DNA of 64,000 nucleotides from Enorma phocaeensis (GTDB taxonomy: Bacteria; Actinomycetota; Coriobacteriia; Coriobacteriales; Coriobacteriaceae), in contig NZ_LT891970.1 in assembly GCF_900186505.1 (NCBI RefSeq), forward strand, positions 542,451-606,450. The letters are read 5' to 3'. Below, one piece after another: positions 51,849-61,689 of the stretch. How positions within the stretch are numbered: the first letter of the stretch is position 1; every line of letters starts with the position of its first letter. Made by a program: the position numbers and the translations under genes. The notes beneath the pieces were generated by a model, which was given only the letters and a program-made list of their open reading frames with translations, had not been told where the DNA came from and did not search any database.

Positions 51849-52877
51849 ATGCACATGAGCGAGACCACCGTCCAGATGAGCCACGGCTCAGGCGGCCAGA
51901 TGATGAAGCGCCTCATTGACGAGGTGTTCCTCGACGCCTTTGGTGCGCCCGAGCTGCACGCCGGCAATGACGCAGGAGTAGCCGAGCTACCGGCAACCGG
52001 ACGCATCGCGCTGTCGACCGACACCTTCGTGGTCACGCCGCAGTTCTTTCCTGGAGGAGATATCGGAAGGCTAGCGGTCTCGGGCACCGTGAACGACGTT
52101 GCCACCTCGGGTGCGCGCGTGCGCTACCTTTCCTGCGGCTTCGTCCTCGAGGAGGGCTATCCGCTTGCCGACCTCAAGCGCATCTGCGCGAGCATGGCCT
52201 CCACGGCGCAAGAGGCGGGCGTGGCGATCATCACGGGCGATACCAAAGTCGTGGGCCGCGGTAAGGCTGATGGCATCTTCATCAACACCGCCGGCGTGGG
52301 CGAGGTGCCCGAGGGCGTCACGCTATCCGGGTCATCCTGCCAACCAGGAGATGTCATCTTGGTATCGGGCACCATGGGCGACCATGGCATCGCAATTCTC
52401 AGCACGCGCGAGGGGCTCTCGTTTACGACCGACATAGCAAGCGACGCAGCGCCGTTAAACCAGCTCGTCGCAGCCGTACTCGAAGCGGCACCGCACGCGC
52501 GCTGCTTCCGCGATCCCACGCGCGGCGGACTGGCAAGCACCTTGAACGAGTTCGCTCAAGCAAGCGGCGTCGACATCGAGCTGGACGAGGCGGCGGTCCC
52601 CGTTGACGCGCAGGTGCGCGCCGCGTGCGACATGCTCGGCTACGACCCCCTGCAGGTCGCCAACGAAGGCAAGATGGTCGCGGTGGTCCCCGCCGATGAG
52701 GCATCCGCATCGCTCGCAGCTATGCGCGCATCCCGCTATGGCGGACAGGCGGCGATCGTAGGCTCCGTCGTCGAGGCGCGACGCGCCGGCTCCCCTTGCG
52801 TGCGCGTGCGCACTGCCTGGGGGGCGGAGCGGGTCCTCAACATGGTCGTGGGCGAGCAGCTCCCCCGCATCTGCTAG
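51849..52877 (+). CDS. hypE: Carbamoyl dehydratase HypE
   Basis: Predicted 342 residues. The N-terminal MSHGSGGQMM and ATP-site residues are typical, and the protein ends in PRIC, whose cysteine accepts the carbamoyl group and is dehydrated to thiocyanate. The ATG at 51849 follows AGGAGG; upstream codons to 51813 lack an SD. Confidence 0.96.
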   Translation: MHMSETTVQMSHGSGGQMMKRLIDEVFLDAFGAPELHAGNDAGVAELPATGRIALSTDTFVVTPQFFPGGDIGRLAVSGTVNDVATSGARVRYLSCGFVLEEGYPLADLKRICASMASTAQEAGVAIITGDTKVVGRGKADGIFINTAGVGEVPEGVTLSGSSCQPGDVILVSGTMGDHGIAILSTREGLSFTTDIASDAAPLNQLVAAVLEAAPHARCFRDPTRGGLASTLNEFAQASGVDIELDEAAVPVDAQVRAACDMLGYDPLQVANEGKMVAVVPADEASASLAAMRASRYGGQAAIVGSVVEARRAGSPCVRVRTAWGAERVLNMVVGEQLPRIC

Positions 52878-52885
52878 GAGAATCC

Positions 52886-53545
52886 ATGCGCTTCACGCAC
52901 GTCATCTTCGATCTCGATGGCACCCTCCTCGACACGCTGGAGGATCTCGCCGCATCATGCAATATCGTATGCGCCCGCAACGGATGGCAGACGTTTCCCG
53001 TCGACGCTTATCGCTACAAGGTGGGCAACGGTATACCCAAGCTCGTCGAACGGATCATCCCCGCTGAGTACACCGGGATGAGCGAGGTATTCGAACGCAC
53101 ATTTGCCGAGGTCCTGCGTACCTATGGCGAGCACCGGGAAGACCATACCGCACCCTATCCCGGAATACCCGAGGCGCTCGACGCGCTGGCACGCGCGGGG
53201 GCTACGCTCGCGGTGCTCAGCAACAAGGACCATGAAGCCGTGGTCCCGCTCGTAAAGCACTTTTTTGGCAAAAGGTTCTCCCTGGTTCAGGGACGCATCG
53301 ACGCCTTTCCTCCCAAGCCCGCGGCGCCCATGACCCTGCGCGTCATCGAGTCTCTCGGAGCACCGCGTTCGACGACCCTCTACGTTGGCGATAGCAGTGT
53401 GGACGTCGAGACGGGCCATAATGCCGCCCTTGCCGTCGCAGGCGTCACATGGGGCTTCCGCGGACGCGAGGAACTCGTGCAGGCGGGCGCGGATTACATC
53501 GTCGAGGATCCGGCGGAGCTCGAACGTATCGTTCGCGGGGCGTAA
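52886..53545 (+). CDS. gph: HAD-superfamily phosphatase, phosphoglycolate phosphatase-like
   Basis: Predicted 219 residues. HAD motif I is VIFDLDGTLLDT, motif II LAVLSNKD, the lysine PPKPAAP and the acidic motif YVGDSSVDVE. A helical cap lies between. The start is eight bases after the hypE stop, so it may ride on the hyp transcript. Its substrate may be phosphoglycolate or another small phosphate. Confidence 0.85.
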   Translation: MRFTHVIFDLDGTLLDTLEDLAASCNIVCARNGWQTFPVDAYRYKVGNGIPKLVERIIPAEYTGMSEVFERTFAEVLRTYGEHREDHTAPYPGIPEALDALARAGATLAVLSNKDHEAVVPLVKHFFGKRFSLVQGRIDAFPPKPAAPMTLRVIESLGAPRSTTLYVGDSSVDVETGHNAALAVAGVTWGFRGREELVQAGADYIVEDPAELERIVRGA

Positions 53546-53591
53546 ACCCCGCTGGCAAGGGGCGAATGCGTTCGGCTCCTCTACCTCGTGC

Positions 53592-54932
53592 CTACCCGCC
53601 AAAGATCCCCATCAAGGCGTAGTGCGAAGCCTCGTCCATCCACCACACGCCGTCGCCATCCTGCACGAAGACGAGCTCGACCGTGTAGTTCTGGGTCGGA
53701 ATGCCCTCCACCACCTGCAAAAGAAGCTGGCCGCTGGCTTCGTAGAGCTCCTCTTCGCTTGTGATGGTCGCAGGATCCACGTTCTGCATCATGAGCTGGA
53801 ACTGGTTTTGGAACTCGAGCACGATGTCATCGTAAGGCTTCACGGTCACCGTCACGCGCACGGTCGCCACGTCGCCGTCGACGTTCGCATCGCCTACCTC
53901 ATAGCCAAAGCCATCGAGATACGCGTCGAGGAACTCATCCATGGTGATGCCGAGCGCCTCAAAGCTCTGGTCGCCCGACTCCTGGAGCGCTGCGATGATC
54001 TGGCCGTCGATCTCGTCGGGATCACCCAGGTACCAGTAGACGTCCGAGATGATGAGCTCTTCATCGGTGGGCAGGTAAGCCGCGTACACCGCCGCTTCCG
54101 CCTCGGCCTCGTCGTCCAGCCGCCATTCGTCACCAGAACGGCGATAGGAGAGCACGAACTCGCGCTCCTGCTCATCACCCGCGCTGTCACGGACGCCCTC
54201 GTGCTCCTCGACCGAGTCGATGAGCGGGCGGTGCGTCACGGTGACATCGACCGTTGCCGTGGTACCGTCCTCGGAAACCGTGACCCCGCCAACCTCATAC
54301 GACGAATCGTCGAGCCACGCTTCGTAGGCATCGCTGCCCGGATGAGGATAGTTGCCGAGCGCGGCCAAGATGCTGTCCGCCTCATCGATGAGCGCGGAAC
54401 CCTCGCCTGAAGCGGAATCCGCGTAGGCAGCCATGAGCTCGTTGGCATGGGCGGCTATGATCTCTTCCGGCTTCTCGCCGAAAACCGTTTGATAGGCAAA
54501 GAATCCGCCAACACCGAGCACCGCGAGGAGCGCAACGACGCCGAGCGCGATTGCGACGATCTTGCCTGCGGGCCGTTTGCGCGGCGCCTGTTGGGATGGC
54601 TGAGGGGACTGAGGGGAGGGCTGCTGCCCAGAAGCATAGCGGGGTGCCTGGTATGCATTTGGGGGCGTCTGCCCATAGGTCCCGTTGCCGCCCTGGCCAT
54701 ATGGCTGGCCTCCGCCCTGGCCGTACGGAGCTCGCCCATACGGAGCGGTACCGCCTGACGCAGGCGTGAAGCCGTCCATCACCTGGGAAGGCGGGGGCGT
54801 GGGCCGTTGCGCGGGCGGCACCGGCGAAAATGGGGTGGACGAGCCCGTCCCGGCCTGGGCCATGGGATTCCCACAGGCAGTGCAAAACGCCGATCCTTCA
54901 GGCACCGCGGCTCCGCACTTCGTGCAAAACAT
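53592..54932 (-). CDS. Zinc-ribbon membrane protein with duplicated exported domain
   Basis: Predicted 446 residues. N-terminal zinc ribbon (CTKCG...CTACG), a Pro/Gln/Gly/Tyr-rich linker (about 30-120), one membrane helix (VAIALGVVALLAVLGVGGFF), then an extracytoplasmic region of about 290 residues. The final 120 residues (GITMDEFLDAYLDGFGYEVGD onward) match the domain of the lipoprotein at 55045-55599. Function unknown. Confidence 0.78.
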   Translation of the reverse strand: MFCTKCGAAVPEGSAFCTACGNPMAQAGTGSSTPFSPVPPAQRPTPPPSQVMDGFTPASGGTAPYGRAPYGQGGGQPYGQGGNGTYGQTPPNAYQAPRYASGQQPSPQSPQPSQQAPRKRPAGKIVAIALGVVALLAVLGVGGFFAYQTVFGEKPEEIIAAHANELMAAYADSASGEGSALIDEADSILAALGNYPHPGSDAYEAWLDDSSYEVGGVTVSEDGTTATVDVTVTHRPLIDSVEEHEGVRDSAGDEQEREFVLSYRRSGDEWRLDDEAEAEAAVYAAYLPTDEELIISDVYWYLGDPDEIDGQIIAALQESGDQSFEALGITMDEFLDAYLDGFGYEVGDANVDGDVATVRVTVTVKPYDDIVLEFQNQFQLMMQNVDPATITSEEELYEASGQLLLQVVEGIPTQNYTVELVFVQDGDGVWWMDEASHYALMGIFGG

Positions 54933-55044
54933 CTCGTCCCCCCATCCGTTCTACCTTGTCAAATACAGTAACGCCATGCAGCATGTGGCGCGCTGCGCAT
55001 CAAGCTCACCGCGATTGCAGGCGCGGGGTTTAGGCGCGGGATTC

Positions 55045-55599
55045 TTACGCGCCGAAGAGAGCGTTGATCTCGCTCAGCGAGCTGGAGTCCATGGTCCACT
55101 CATCGCCATCTTTGGTGTAGTCGACCGTGAGGGTGTTTTGGGTAGCTTCGGTGTTCTGGACGGCCTCGATCAGCATGCTGCCAAGCTCCTGGTAGAGCTC
55201 CTCCTCGCTCGTAACAGCGCTCGCCTCCTCGGAATTGAGCCACTCGCCGAAATCGGTTTGGAGCGCGGACATGATGTCGTTGTAGGACTTGACCGTTATG
55301 GTCACCTCGGCCGTAGCGGTATCGCCATCGACGGTGATGTCGCCGATCTCATAGCCGAAGCCGTCAAGATAGGCAGTGGAGAACTCCTCGGCGGTAATGC
55401 CAAACGAATCGAGATCGTCGCCCACCGACTCTTCCAGACCGGCAGCCATCGCCTCGTCCAGCTCATCGATCTCGCCGAGCCTGGCTTCGAGATCTTCGCG
55501 AATGAGCTGTTCCGGATCGGTGCCGCCGCACCCGGCTAGAAACAGCGAAAACACCAGCGCGACCGCCATAAACGGCACCAACAAGAAACGCTTCTTCAT
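55045..55599 (-). CDS. Lipoprotein sharing a domain with the neighbouring zinc-ribbon protein
   Basis: Predicted 184 residues. A lipoprotein signal peptide ends in the lipobox LAGC. The mature part contains FGITAEEFSTAYLDGFGYEI, VDGDTATAEVTITVKSYND and TSEEELYQELG, matching the zinc-ribbon protein next door and pointing to a gene or domain duplication. The ATG at 55599 gives the shortest signal peptide. Function unknown; it is anchored on the outer face of the membrane. Confidence 0.8.
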   Translation of the reverse strand: MKKRFLLVPFMAVALVFSLFLAGCGGTDPEQLIREDLEARLGEIDELDEAMAAGLEESVGDDLDSFGITAEEFSTAYLDGFGYEIGDITVDGDTATAEVTITVKSYNDIMSALQTDFGEWLNSEEASAVTSEEELYQELGSMLIEAVQNTEATQNTLTVDYTKDGDEWTMDSSSLSEINALFGA

Positions 55600-55761
55600 G
55601 ATTCCTCCCATAGCAGAAGAGTGGGGCATGTCCTCGAATACCTGGACGCGTCCCGGTCACCAAGGTATCCCGATTGTACCCAAGCGCCATTCCGGCAAGG
55701 CCTCGCCACGCGTTTCCATTCTGTGAACGCGCCGGTTTGCTCGGCAGGGATACATTAGCAG

Positions 55762-55789
55762 AGCCCTCGGGCTGCGGCACCCGAGGGCT
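55762..55789 (-). terminator. Terminator after pyrE
   Basis: AGCCCTCGGG (55762) pairs perfectly with CCCGAGGGCT (55780-55789). On the plus strand TTTGTC follows; on the minus strand the T-run is weak, so it may act in either direction. Confidence 0.6.
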
Positions 55790-55823
55790 TTGTCAAGCAT
55801 CTTTCACCAGATAGCTAAATCGC

Positions 55824-56510
55824 TTACTGGGCCTTCACGCCATAGCGCTCGTAGTAGGCATCGAGCGCCGCCTTGATGTCGTCGTCGATCACCACGCGCC
55901 CGTCGATCTCCTTGCCGTAGAGTTCCTCGACGACCTCATCCATCGAGACGATCGACGCGACGGGGAAGCCATAGCGCTCCTGGATCTCCTGCTGCGCGGT
56001 CACCTTGCCGCCGCGGCCCACCTCCATGCGGTTGAGGCTCACGATAAGGCCCTTGACCTCGACATCGGCAGCTGCCTTGAGCTTGGGATAGGTTTCGTCG
56101 ATCGACTTGCCCGAGGTGGTGACGTCCTCGACCATGACTACGCGGTCGCCATCCTTGAGCTCGTAGCCGAGCATGCCGCCCTTGTCGGCACCGTGATCTT
56201 TGACCTCCTTGCGGTCGGAGCAATACTTGACCTCTTTGCCGTACAGCTCATCGAGGGCGATGGCGGTCACGACGGAAAGCGGGATACCCTTGTATGCCGG
56301 GCCGAACACGACATCGAAATCAAGGCCGAAGTTATCGTGGATGGCCTGTGCGTAGTACTGGCCCAAACGCTTGAGCTGGGCGCCCGTGACATAAGCGCCG
56401 GCGTTCATGAAGAAGGGCGAGGTGCGCCCGCTCTTGAGCGTGAACTCGCCGAACTTGAGCACGTCGCTCTCGACCATGAACCTGATGAACTCCTGCTTGT
56501 ACGCCTCCAT
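55824..56510 (-). CDS. pyrE: Orotate phosphoribosyltransferase
   Basis: Predicted 228 residues. The PRPP loop is VVMVEDVTTSGKSIDE, and FGPAYKGIPLSV and FVRFF-like N-terminal stretches fit PyrE. It joins orotate and PRPP to give OMP in pyrimidine synthesis. The ATG at 56510 has GAGGAGG upstream. It stands alone, without other pyr genes. Confidence 0.95.
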   Translation of the reverse strand: MEAYKQEFIRFMVESDVLKFGEFTLKSGRTSPFFMNAGAYVTGAQLKRLGQYYAQAIHDNFGLDFDVVFGPAYKGIPLSVVTAIALDELYGKEVKYCSDRKEVKDHGADKGGMLGYELKDGDRVVMVEDVTTSGKSIDETYPKLKAAADVEVKGLIVSLNRMEVGRGGKVTAQQEIQERYGFPVASIVSMDEVVEELYGKEIDGRVVIDDDIKAALDAYYERYGVKAQ

Positions 56511-56705
56511 GGACGCGCCTCCTCATTCTCTACCGCAGGCAGGACGCCTGGGATCTCGGCCTGCAACTAGCTTACCAGAACGCAGGGAGGCTTCGCGCAC
56601 CGTCGCGCGCGCTGGAGCATATGGATAATCTTTGGGCAAGTGCTGGACAGACTGTTGATTACCGGCGAAACGGCATGCAACCGGGCTCCTCGCCGCTGGG
56701 AAGAG

Positions 56706-56711
56706 TATAAT
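56706..56711 (+). promoter_or_regulatory. -10 box upstream of the acyltransferase
   Basis: A perfect TATAAT at 56706 lies 48 bases before the ATG at 56760. It also argues against an upstream start at 56640, which would precede the promoter. Confidence 0.5.
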
Positions 56712-56759
56712 CTCCAAGGTTCAAGACATGATATCGCACGAATTATCGAGGATTCGCTG

Positions 56760-59069
56760 ATGACCGAACGTCCCCATCCGCGCAGGGCAGAGGGAGGCCA
56801 CGCGCATCGCAGCCAGACTTCTGCTCGCCGTACTCCCAGCGAGCGCCCGGCGAGCAGCACTCAGGCGCCCGAGCGGCAAGCCCATCGCCATGATGCTCGC
56901 ATGACTCGACAACGCGACGCATCTCGGGAAGCCACCGGAATCACTTCCGAGGCGGAGCCCAAGCGGCCCCGCTCGCGCTACATTCCCGCGCTCGACGGCA
57001 TCCGCACCTTCGCTGTCATCGCCGTGGTGCTCTATCACCTTAACTTCACCTGGGCACAAGGCGGCTTTCTAGGCGTCACGATGTTCTTCGTGCTCTCGGG
57101 CTATCTCATCACACGCCTACTCGTCGCCGAGTTCGAGCAGAGCCAATCCATCGACCTCAAGGGGTTCTGGATCCGCCGCGTGCGCAGACTCGTGCCGGCA
57201 ACCGTCACGCTCGTGGTGGTCGTCGCCATTCTGTGCACCTTCTTCAACCACGTGATGCTCACCAAGATGCGCCCGGATATCGTCCCGTCGCTGTTCTTCT
57301 TCAACAATTGGTGGCAGATCCTGCAGAACGTCTCGTACTTCGATGCGCTGGGCGACCCCTCGCCCCTCACCCACTTCTGGTCCCTCGCCATCGAGGAGCA
57401 GTTCTACGTGGTGTGGCCGCTGCTGCTACTCCTCCTGCTTAAGGTGGGTGCCAGGAAACCAGCGGTGCGTCGCATCGCGCTCGTGCTCGCCGCGGCATCG
57501 GCCATCGCCATGGCGGTACTCTACGACCCCGCAGCCGATCCCAGCCGCGTGTACTACGGCACCGATACCCGTGCGTTCTCCATGTTGCTTGGCGCCTGGC
57601 TCGCCTTCATCCCGGAAGATTCGATGAGCCCCAGGCGCCTTTTGGGTGAGATCGGCCTTGGCAAACTGCTCCCGGGCGGCGGCGAGGAGGAGGGCTACGA
57701 CGCCGAGCTTGAAGCCGCCAACGCCGCCACGCGCAGCAGCTACGTTGCCGAAGCCGCCCATAGCCGCGCTACCTCCGTGCGGGCAGCGCGCCGTCAAGGC
57801 TCCAGCACGCTCGCGCTCGATCTTCTGGGCATCGCAGCTATCGCCGGCTTGGTTGCCATGACCATCATGGCCAACGGCTACACCCCGTTCATGTACCGCG
57901 GTGGAACCGTGATCTGCTCGTTGCTCACCGTCGTCCTCATCGCCGCCTGCGTGCAGAGCAACGGCCTCCTTGCACGGGTGTTCTCGTTCGGTCCCCTTGT
58001 GTGGCTCGGCAAGCGTTCCTATAGCATCTACCTGTGGCACTATCCGCTACTCGCCCTCATGAACCCCGTCTCCAACATCAGCGCAACTCCGTGGTGGATG
58101 TACCTCATCCAGCTCGGGGTCGTTCTTCTCGCAGCCGAGCTTTCCTACCACTTCATCGAGACGCCGTTCCGCCATGGGGCGTTGGGCTCATTTATCGCCG
58201 ACGTACGCACGGGAAGCGTGCGCATACCCGATTTCCTGCGCGGACATGCGATTACTACCGGTGCCGTTTCACTCGCGCTGATCCTCGCACTCGGCGGCAT
58301 TGCATTCGTGCCCAGCACCTCTGCACTCAGCGCGGAGGGTGCCGATCTCATCGAAAACGGCGCCGCTGATTCCGGAAGCCCCGAAGACCAAGGAGACTCC
58401 GACGAGGCTGCAGCGCTTGCCGCCGAACCCGGCGATGCCACCGATGCGAACGAGGACGGCTTCCCCGATGGCGCCTACGACATCCTCATGATCGGCGACT
58501 CCGTTTCGCTCCGCTGCGTGGACACGTTCAACACGCGCTTTCCCCATGGACATATCGACGCCGCCAAGAGCAGGCAGTTCGGCACGGCGGCAGGCATCTT
58601 TCAGAGCTACGCCCAGCAGAACCTCGCCGGGCGCATCGCGGTGTTCGCCCTCGGCACGAACGGCTTGGTAACCGATAGCGCCATCGACGAGCTTATGGCT
58701 ACGGTCGGCGACGAGCGCATCGTGGTGTTCATCACCACGCGCAGCCCTCGCCAGTGGGTCGCCGCGACTAACGAGGCGCTGAACGGTGCGGCGCAGCGCT
58801 ACGACAATGTTCGCGTCATCGACTGGTATGGCTACAGCGAGGGCAGAAACGACCTCTTCGACGGCGACGGTACGCATCTCACCACGCAGGGTGCCGAGGA
58901 ATACGTCAATCTCGTATACGAATGCGTCAAGGATGACCTGCCGTTCCGCTTCGAGGGCGCGGAGCGCGACCAGCGCGTGAATGAGATCAACACGCAGATT
59001 CAAAGCATGTTCGACCGCATGCGCGCCTATGAGAGGGACCGTATCGCTAACGGTGCCCCGCAGGAGTAG
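56760..59069 (+). CDS. OatA-type membrane acyltransferase with C-terminal SGNH domain
   Basis: Predicted 769 residues. After a basic, low-complexity N-terminus, an acyltransferase-3 domain starts at IPALDGIRTFAVIAVVLYHL, with about ten membrane helices; a charged cytosolic insert lies around residues 290-355. The C-terminal extracytoplasmic SGNH hydrolase-like domain begins at DILMIGDSVSLR, with the serine, and ends with DGTHLT for the Asp-His pair. This layout fits peptidoglycan O-acetyltransferase OatA, which confers lysozyme resistance. An exopolysaccharide target is possible. Confidence 0.87.
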   Translation: MTERPHPRRAEGGHAHRSQTSARRTPSERPASSTQAPERQAHRHDARMTRQRDASREATGITSEAEPKRPRSRYIPALDGIRTFAVIAVVLYHLNFTWAQGGFLGVTMFFVLSGYLITRLLVAEFEQSQSIDLKGFWIRRVRRLVPATVTLVVVVAILCTFFNHVMLTKMRPDIVPSLFFFNNWWQILQNVSYFDALGDPSPLTHFWSLAIEEQFYVVWPLLLLLLLKVGARKPAVRRIALVLAAASAIAMAVLYDPAADPSRVYYGTDTRAFSMLLGAWLAFIPEDSMSPRRLLGEIGLGKLLPGGGEEEGYDAELEAANAATRSSYVAEAAHSRATSVRAARRQGSSTLALDLLGIAAIAGLVAMTIMANGYTPFMYRGGTVICSLLTVVLIAACVQSNGLLARVFSFGPLVWLGKRSYSIYLWHYPLLALMNPVSNISATPWWMYLIQLGVVLLAAELSYHFIETPFRHGALGSFIADVRTGSVRIPDFLRGHAITTGAVSLALILALGGIAFVPSTSALSAEGADLIENGAADSGSPEDQGDSDEAAALAAEPGDATDANEDGFPDGAYDILMIGDSVSLRCVDTFNTRFPHGHIDAAKSRQFGTAAGIFQSYAQQNLAGRIAVFALGTNGLVTDSAIDELMATVGDERIVVFITTRSPRQWVAATNEALNGAAQRYDNVRVIDWYGYSEGRNDLFDGDGTHLTTQGAEEYVNLVYECVKDDLPFRFEGAERDQRVNEINTQIQSMFDRMRAYERDRIANGAPQE

Positions 59070-59269
59070 CCTTAGCGATAGCCACGGAAGGCGGCTGCTG
59101 CGACGATCCACCTGGGCAAACCGTTGCGAAAGCAAGGTGCAGCGAGACCGCGCCGTCGTGCACTGTGCACGTAAGCGCGGCCTTCTCGTGCCAGATGCAT
59201 TTCATACCAGATGCGTTACCGCGAGGAACCGCTCGGCTTCCTCACGATAGAACCGCTGCTTTTCAGCCG

Positions 59270-60154
59270 TTACTCCTTCGAGCCCGTGTCCTTATCCTCG
59301 AACGTATAGCGGTCGTTCGAACCCAAAACGTGGATGTAATCTTTCACGAACGCCTTCACACCGGCTTCGGCAGCCATCTCCATCTGCATGTAGTTTGCCT
59401 TGGGGTTTTCCTCGAGCTTCGCGAGCACGGCGTCCTTTGCGACCTGGAACGCATCGGTGGCAACGTTCACCTTGTTGATGCCGCCGGCAACGGCGCGGCG
59501 CAGGTTCTCCTCGCCGGCACCGGAGCCACCATGCAGCACGAGGGGCATCTGGAGTGCAGCCTTGAGCTCTGCCAGGCGATCGAAGTCAAGCTTGGGCACG
59601 TATCCCTCAGGATACTGGCCATGTGCGGTGCCGATGGCAACGGCGAGCGCGTCGCAGCCGGTCTCCTGAACGAACTCCACCGCCTGTTCGACGTTAGTGT
59701 ACATATCATCAGTGCGCCCGTCGCCTGCATCGGCCTGGCCCACGTGGCCGAGCTCCGCCTCAACGGAGATGCCCATGGCGTGCGCGGCGGTAACCACAAG
59801 CGCGGTGCGGCTCTTGTTCTCCTCGTAGCTCAGGGCAGACGCGTCGATCATGACGTTGGTGTAGCCGAGCTTCATGGCACGGACCTCGTCCTCCCACTTT
59901 CCGCCGTGATCGAGATTCAAAGCCACCGGCACGTTGGCGCGGCGCGCGATGTTCTGTACGATCGGAGCGATGTCCTCCATATGAGCGTGGTTGTTGATCT
60001 GTCCGATTCCCATCTGAATGATGATCGGCGAATGCTCTTCTTCTGCAGCGGCAATCGCACCGCGTACCATCTCCATATTGATGCAGTTAATCGCCATGAC
60101 GGCGTAGTTGTGCTTGTTTGCGTGGTCGAGAATCGACTTCATGGTAACGAGCAT
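59270..60154 (-). CDS. Class II fructose-bisphosphate (or tagatose-bisphosphate) aldolase
   Basis: Predicted 294 residues. Zinc ligands are in NLDHGG, AIGTAHGQY and LHGGSGAG, with NVATDAFQ at the phosphate site. It cleaves a ketose-1,6-bisphosphate to glyceraldehyde-3-phosphate and dihydroxyacetone phosphate. The ATG at 60154 has AAAGAGG upstream; the frame to 60397 lacks an SD. Choice between FbaA-like and GatY/KbaY-like activity needs phylogeny. Confidence 0.9.
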   Translation of the reverse strand: MLVTMKSILDHANKHNYAVMAINCINMEMVRGAIAAAEEEHSPIIIQMGIGQINNHAHMEDIAPIVQNIARRANVPVALNLDHGGKWEDEVRAMKLGYTNVMIDASALSYEENKSRTALVVTAAHAMGISVEAELGHVGQADAGDGRTDDMYTNVEQAVEFVQETGCDALAVAIGTAHGQYPEGYVPKLDFDRLAELKAALQMPLVLHGGSGAGEENLRRAVAGGINKVNVATDAFQVAKDAVLAKLEENPKANYMQMEMAAEAGVKAFVKDYIHVLGSNDRYTFEDKDTGSKE

Positions 60155-60395
60155 GTTCCAACCTCTTTCTTCAGGCAGCATCTCCCGTGCCGCACACGGC
60201 CGCGATAGGTGGATCGCCCTCGCCTGCGCGCAGCATCCTTTCTCATCATGGCACGTTTTCACTCCCACGATGAAGTCATCGACAGGTTTCTCGGCAACGC
60301 CGCCCGATTCTCCGGTGAGCGCCGAACGTTGGAACCTCAGAAGATGACAATCCGGTTTCCATGCGAGCGACGCGCGCTTCCATGTTGCATTACGC

Positions 60396-60470
60396 AAAAA
60401 CTGTGGGCAGGATTTAGCAAGAGAAGGAGCTCAGGAGGGGTCTCTCTTGCTAAAAGCTGCCCGCAGATTG
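60396..60470 (+). repeat. Palindromic repeat, copy 1
   Basis: The arm CTGTGGGCAGGATTTAGCAA, extended to GAGA, pairs imperfectly with TCTCTTGCTAAAAGCTGCCC further on. Its reverse complement closely matches copy 2 at 61690-61763. The two copies enclose the gene at 60491-61453. Confidence 0.75.
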
Positions 60471-60490
60471 CGGTCGACTGGGTAGGGACC

Positions 60491-61453
60491 TCAAGCGCGA
60501 GGCACGCCATAGCTGTCTAGGAGACGCGCAAGGGCGCCCGGTGCCTTGACGGTGCGGAAGTCGAAACGGATCAGCGCATCGCAAGCAGCCGTGAGAAGTG
60601 CCTCCCGCTGGCGCTCCTTCATCATTTTCCGCACGGCATCCCCTCCGTGACGGCTTGCAAACTGCCGATACTTCTCCTCACCGTCAGCCTCGAACGCTAT
60701 CAACCTGCCATCAGGTGTCCGCCAGCTACCATCCACGCGAAACGGTCGATTGGGATCGAGCACGTTGGGGAGGACCGTCTGGAGGTCCGGCACGGCGAAC
60801 CCCTCCTCGATCATGACGCCACGCGCCACGGACTCGCCACCACTTTCCGCACGCGCATCCGCATACTGCGCGACTCGTCGCGCCCCCCGGATGCCCGGCC
60901 GTCCGGCACCGTAGCGTTCCGTCAGCTCAACAAGGCGGGCATGCGGCCAGTCTCCCAGCCTGAGCGCGCCATCTGCTATCGCCAAGGCCTCCGGAAAGGG
61001 AGCTTCGCGCATGCAGTCAACCACCACGCGCTCCAACGACGCCACGCGAACCCCCATAACCCTGCGGTCTCCCTCAAGGGCCATCGGATGACGGACGACC
61101 AAACCTTTGCCTCCAGAATGCGACCCGTTTGGAACTGCTATGTGTATCCGGTCGAGGAGCTCGATAGATACCGGCAGTCCGTAGATGCATGCCGCTGAAA
61201 ACGATGCAAAGACCCATCCTGGATGCACGTGCGCCAACGACCTGATGATTCGATACGGATGCGTCCAGGGATTGCTCTGCTCCCAGCACTCAGCCCGCGC
61301 AAATAAGCCTGGCGCTGGCTCGACAAGCATTCCGTTTCGAACGCGGGCCCTGCAAGCGCGCTGCGTCAGCTGATCCTTCGGGCAATACAGCAAACCTTGC
61401 TTCTCGAGGGGCGTCATCGATTCGAGTATACGGTTTGAAACTCTGGCGTGCAT
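60491..61453 (-). CDS. Putative AbiEi-like protein with DUF559-type nuclease domain
   Basis: Predicted 320 residues. The N-terminal half resembles the AbiEi/winged-helix antitoxin type: a helical start, then YGLPVSIELLDRIHIAVPNG. The C-terminal part has SGGESVARGVMIEEGF and FRVDGSWRTPDGRLIAFEAD with a following K, a PD-(D/E)xK-like arrangement as in DUF559/VSR-like nucleases. No partner toxin gene is adjacent. GGAGG lies four bases before the ATG at 61453. Both sides carry inverted copies of one palindromic repeat, so it may be a mobile cassette. Confidence 0.68.
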   Translation of the reverse strand: MHARVSNRILESMTPLEKQGLLYCPKDQLTQRACRARVRNGMLVEPAPGLFARAECWEQSNPWTHPYRIIRSLAHVHPGWVFASFSAACIYGLPVSIELLDRIHIAVPNGSHSGGKGLVVRHPMALEGDRRVMGVRVASLERVVVDCMREAPFPEALAIADGALRLGDWPHARLVELTERYGAGRPGIRGARRVAQYADARAESGGESVARGVMIEEGFAVPDLQTVLPNVLDPNRPFRVDGSWRTPDGRLIAFEADGEEKYRQFASRHGGDAVRKMMKERQREALLTAACDALIRFDFRTVKAPGALARLLDSYGVPRA

Positions 61454-61689
61454 GGAGCCTCCCCGCGCGCTTCCCGTCCATTTGCGCAGGTTATCAGGTC
61501 AGTCCAACGCATCTCCAACGGCAATCTTTCCCCTTGCTTACCGATGCAGGCAGGTGGCCCCGTTTTTTCCTTGATGTGCTTTTGATGGCGGGCCGGTGCG
61601 CAAACGATTTGCTCACTTCCCTCACCCAACACGACCCTATGGACATCCGGTAAAGATAGCCATAGGTTCTAGAGCCTGAAAGCCCATCG

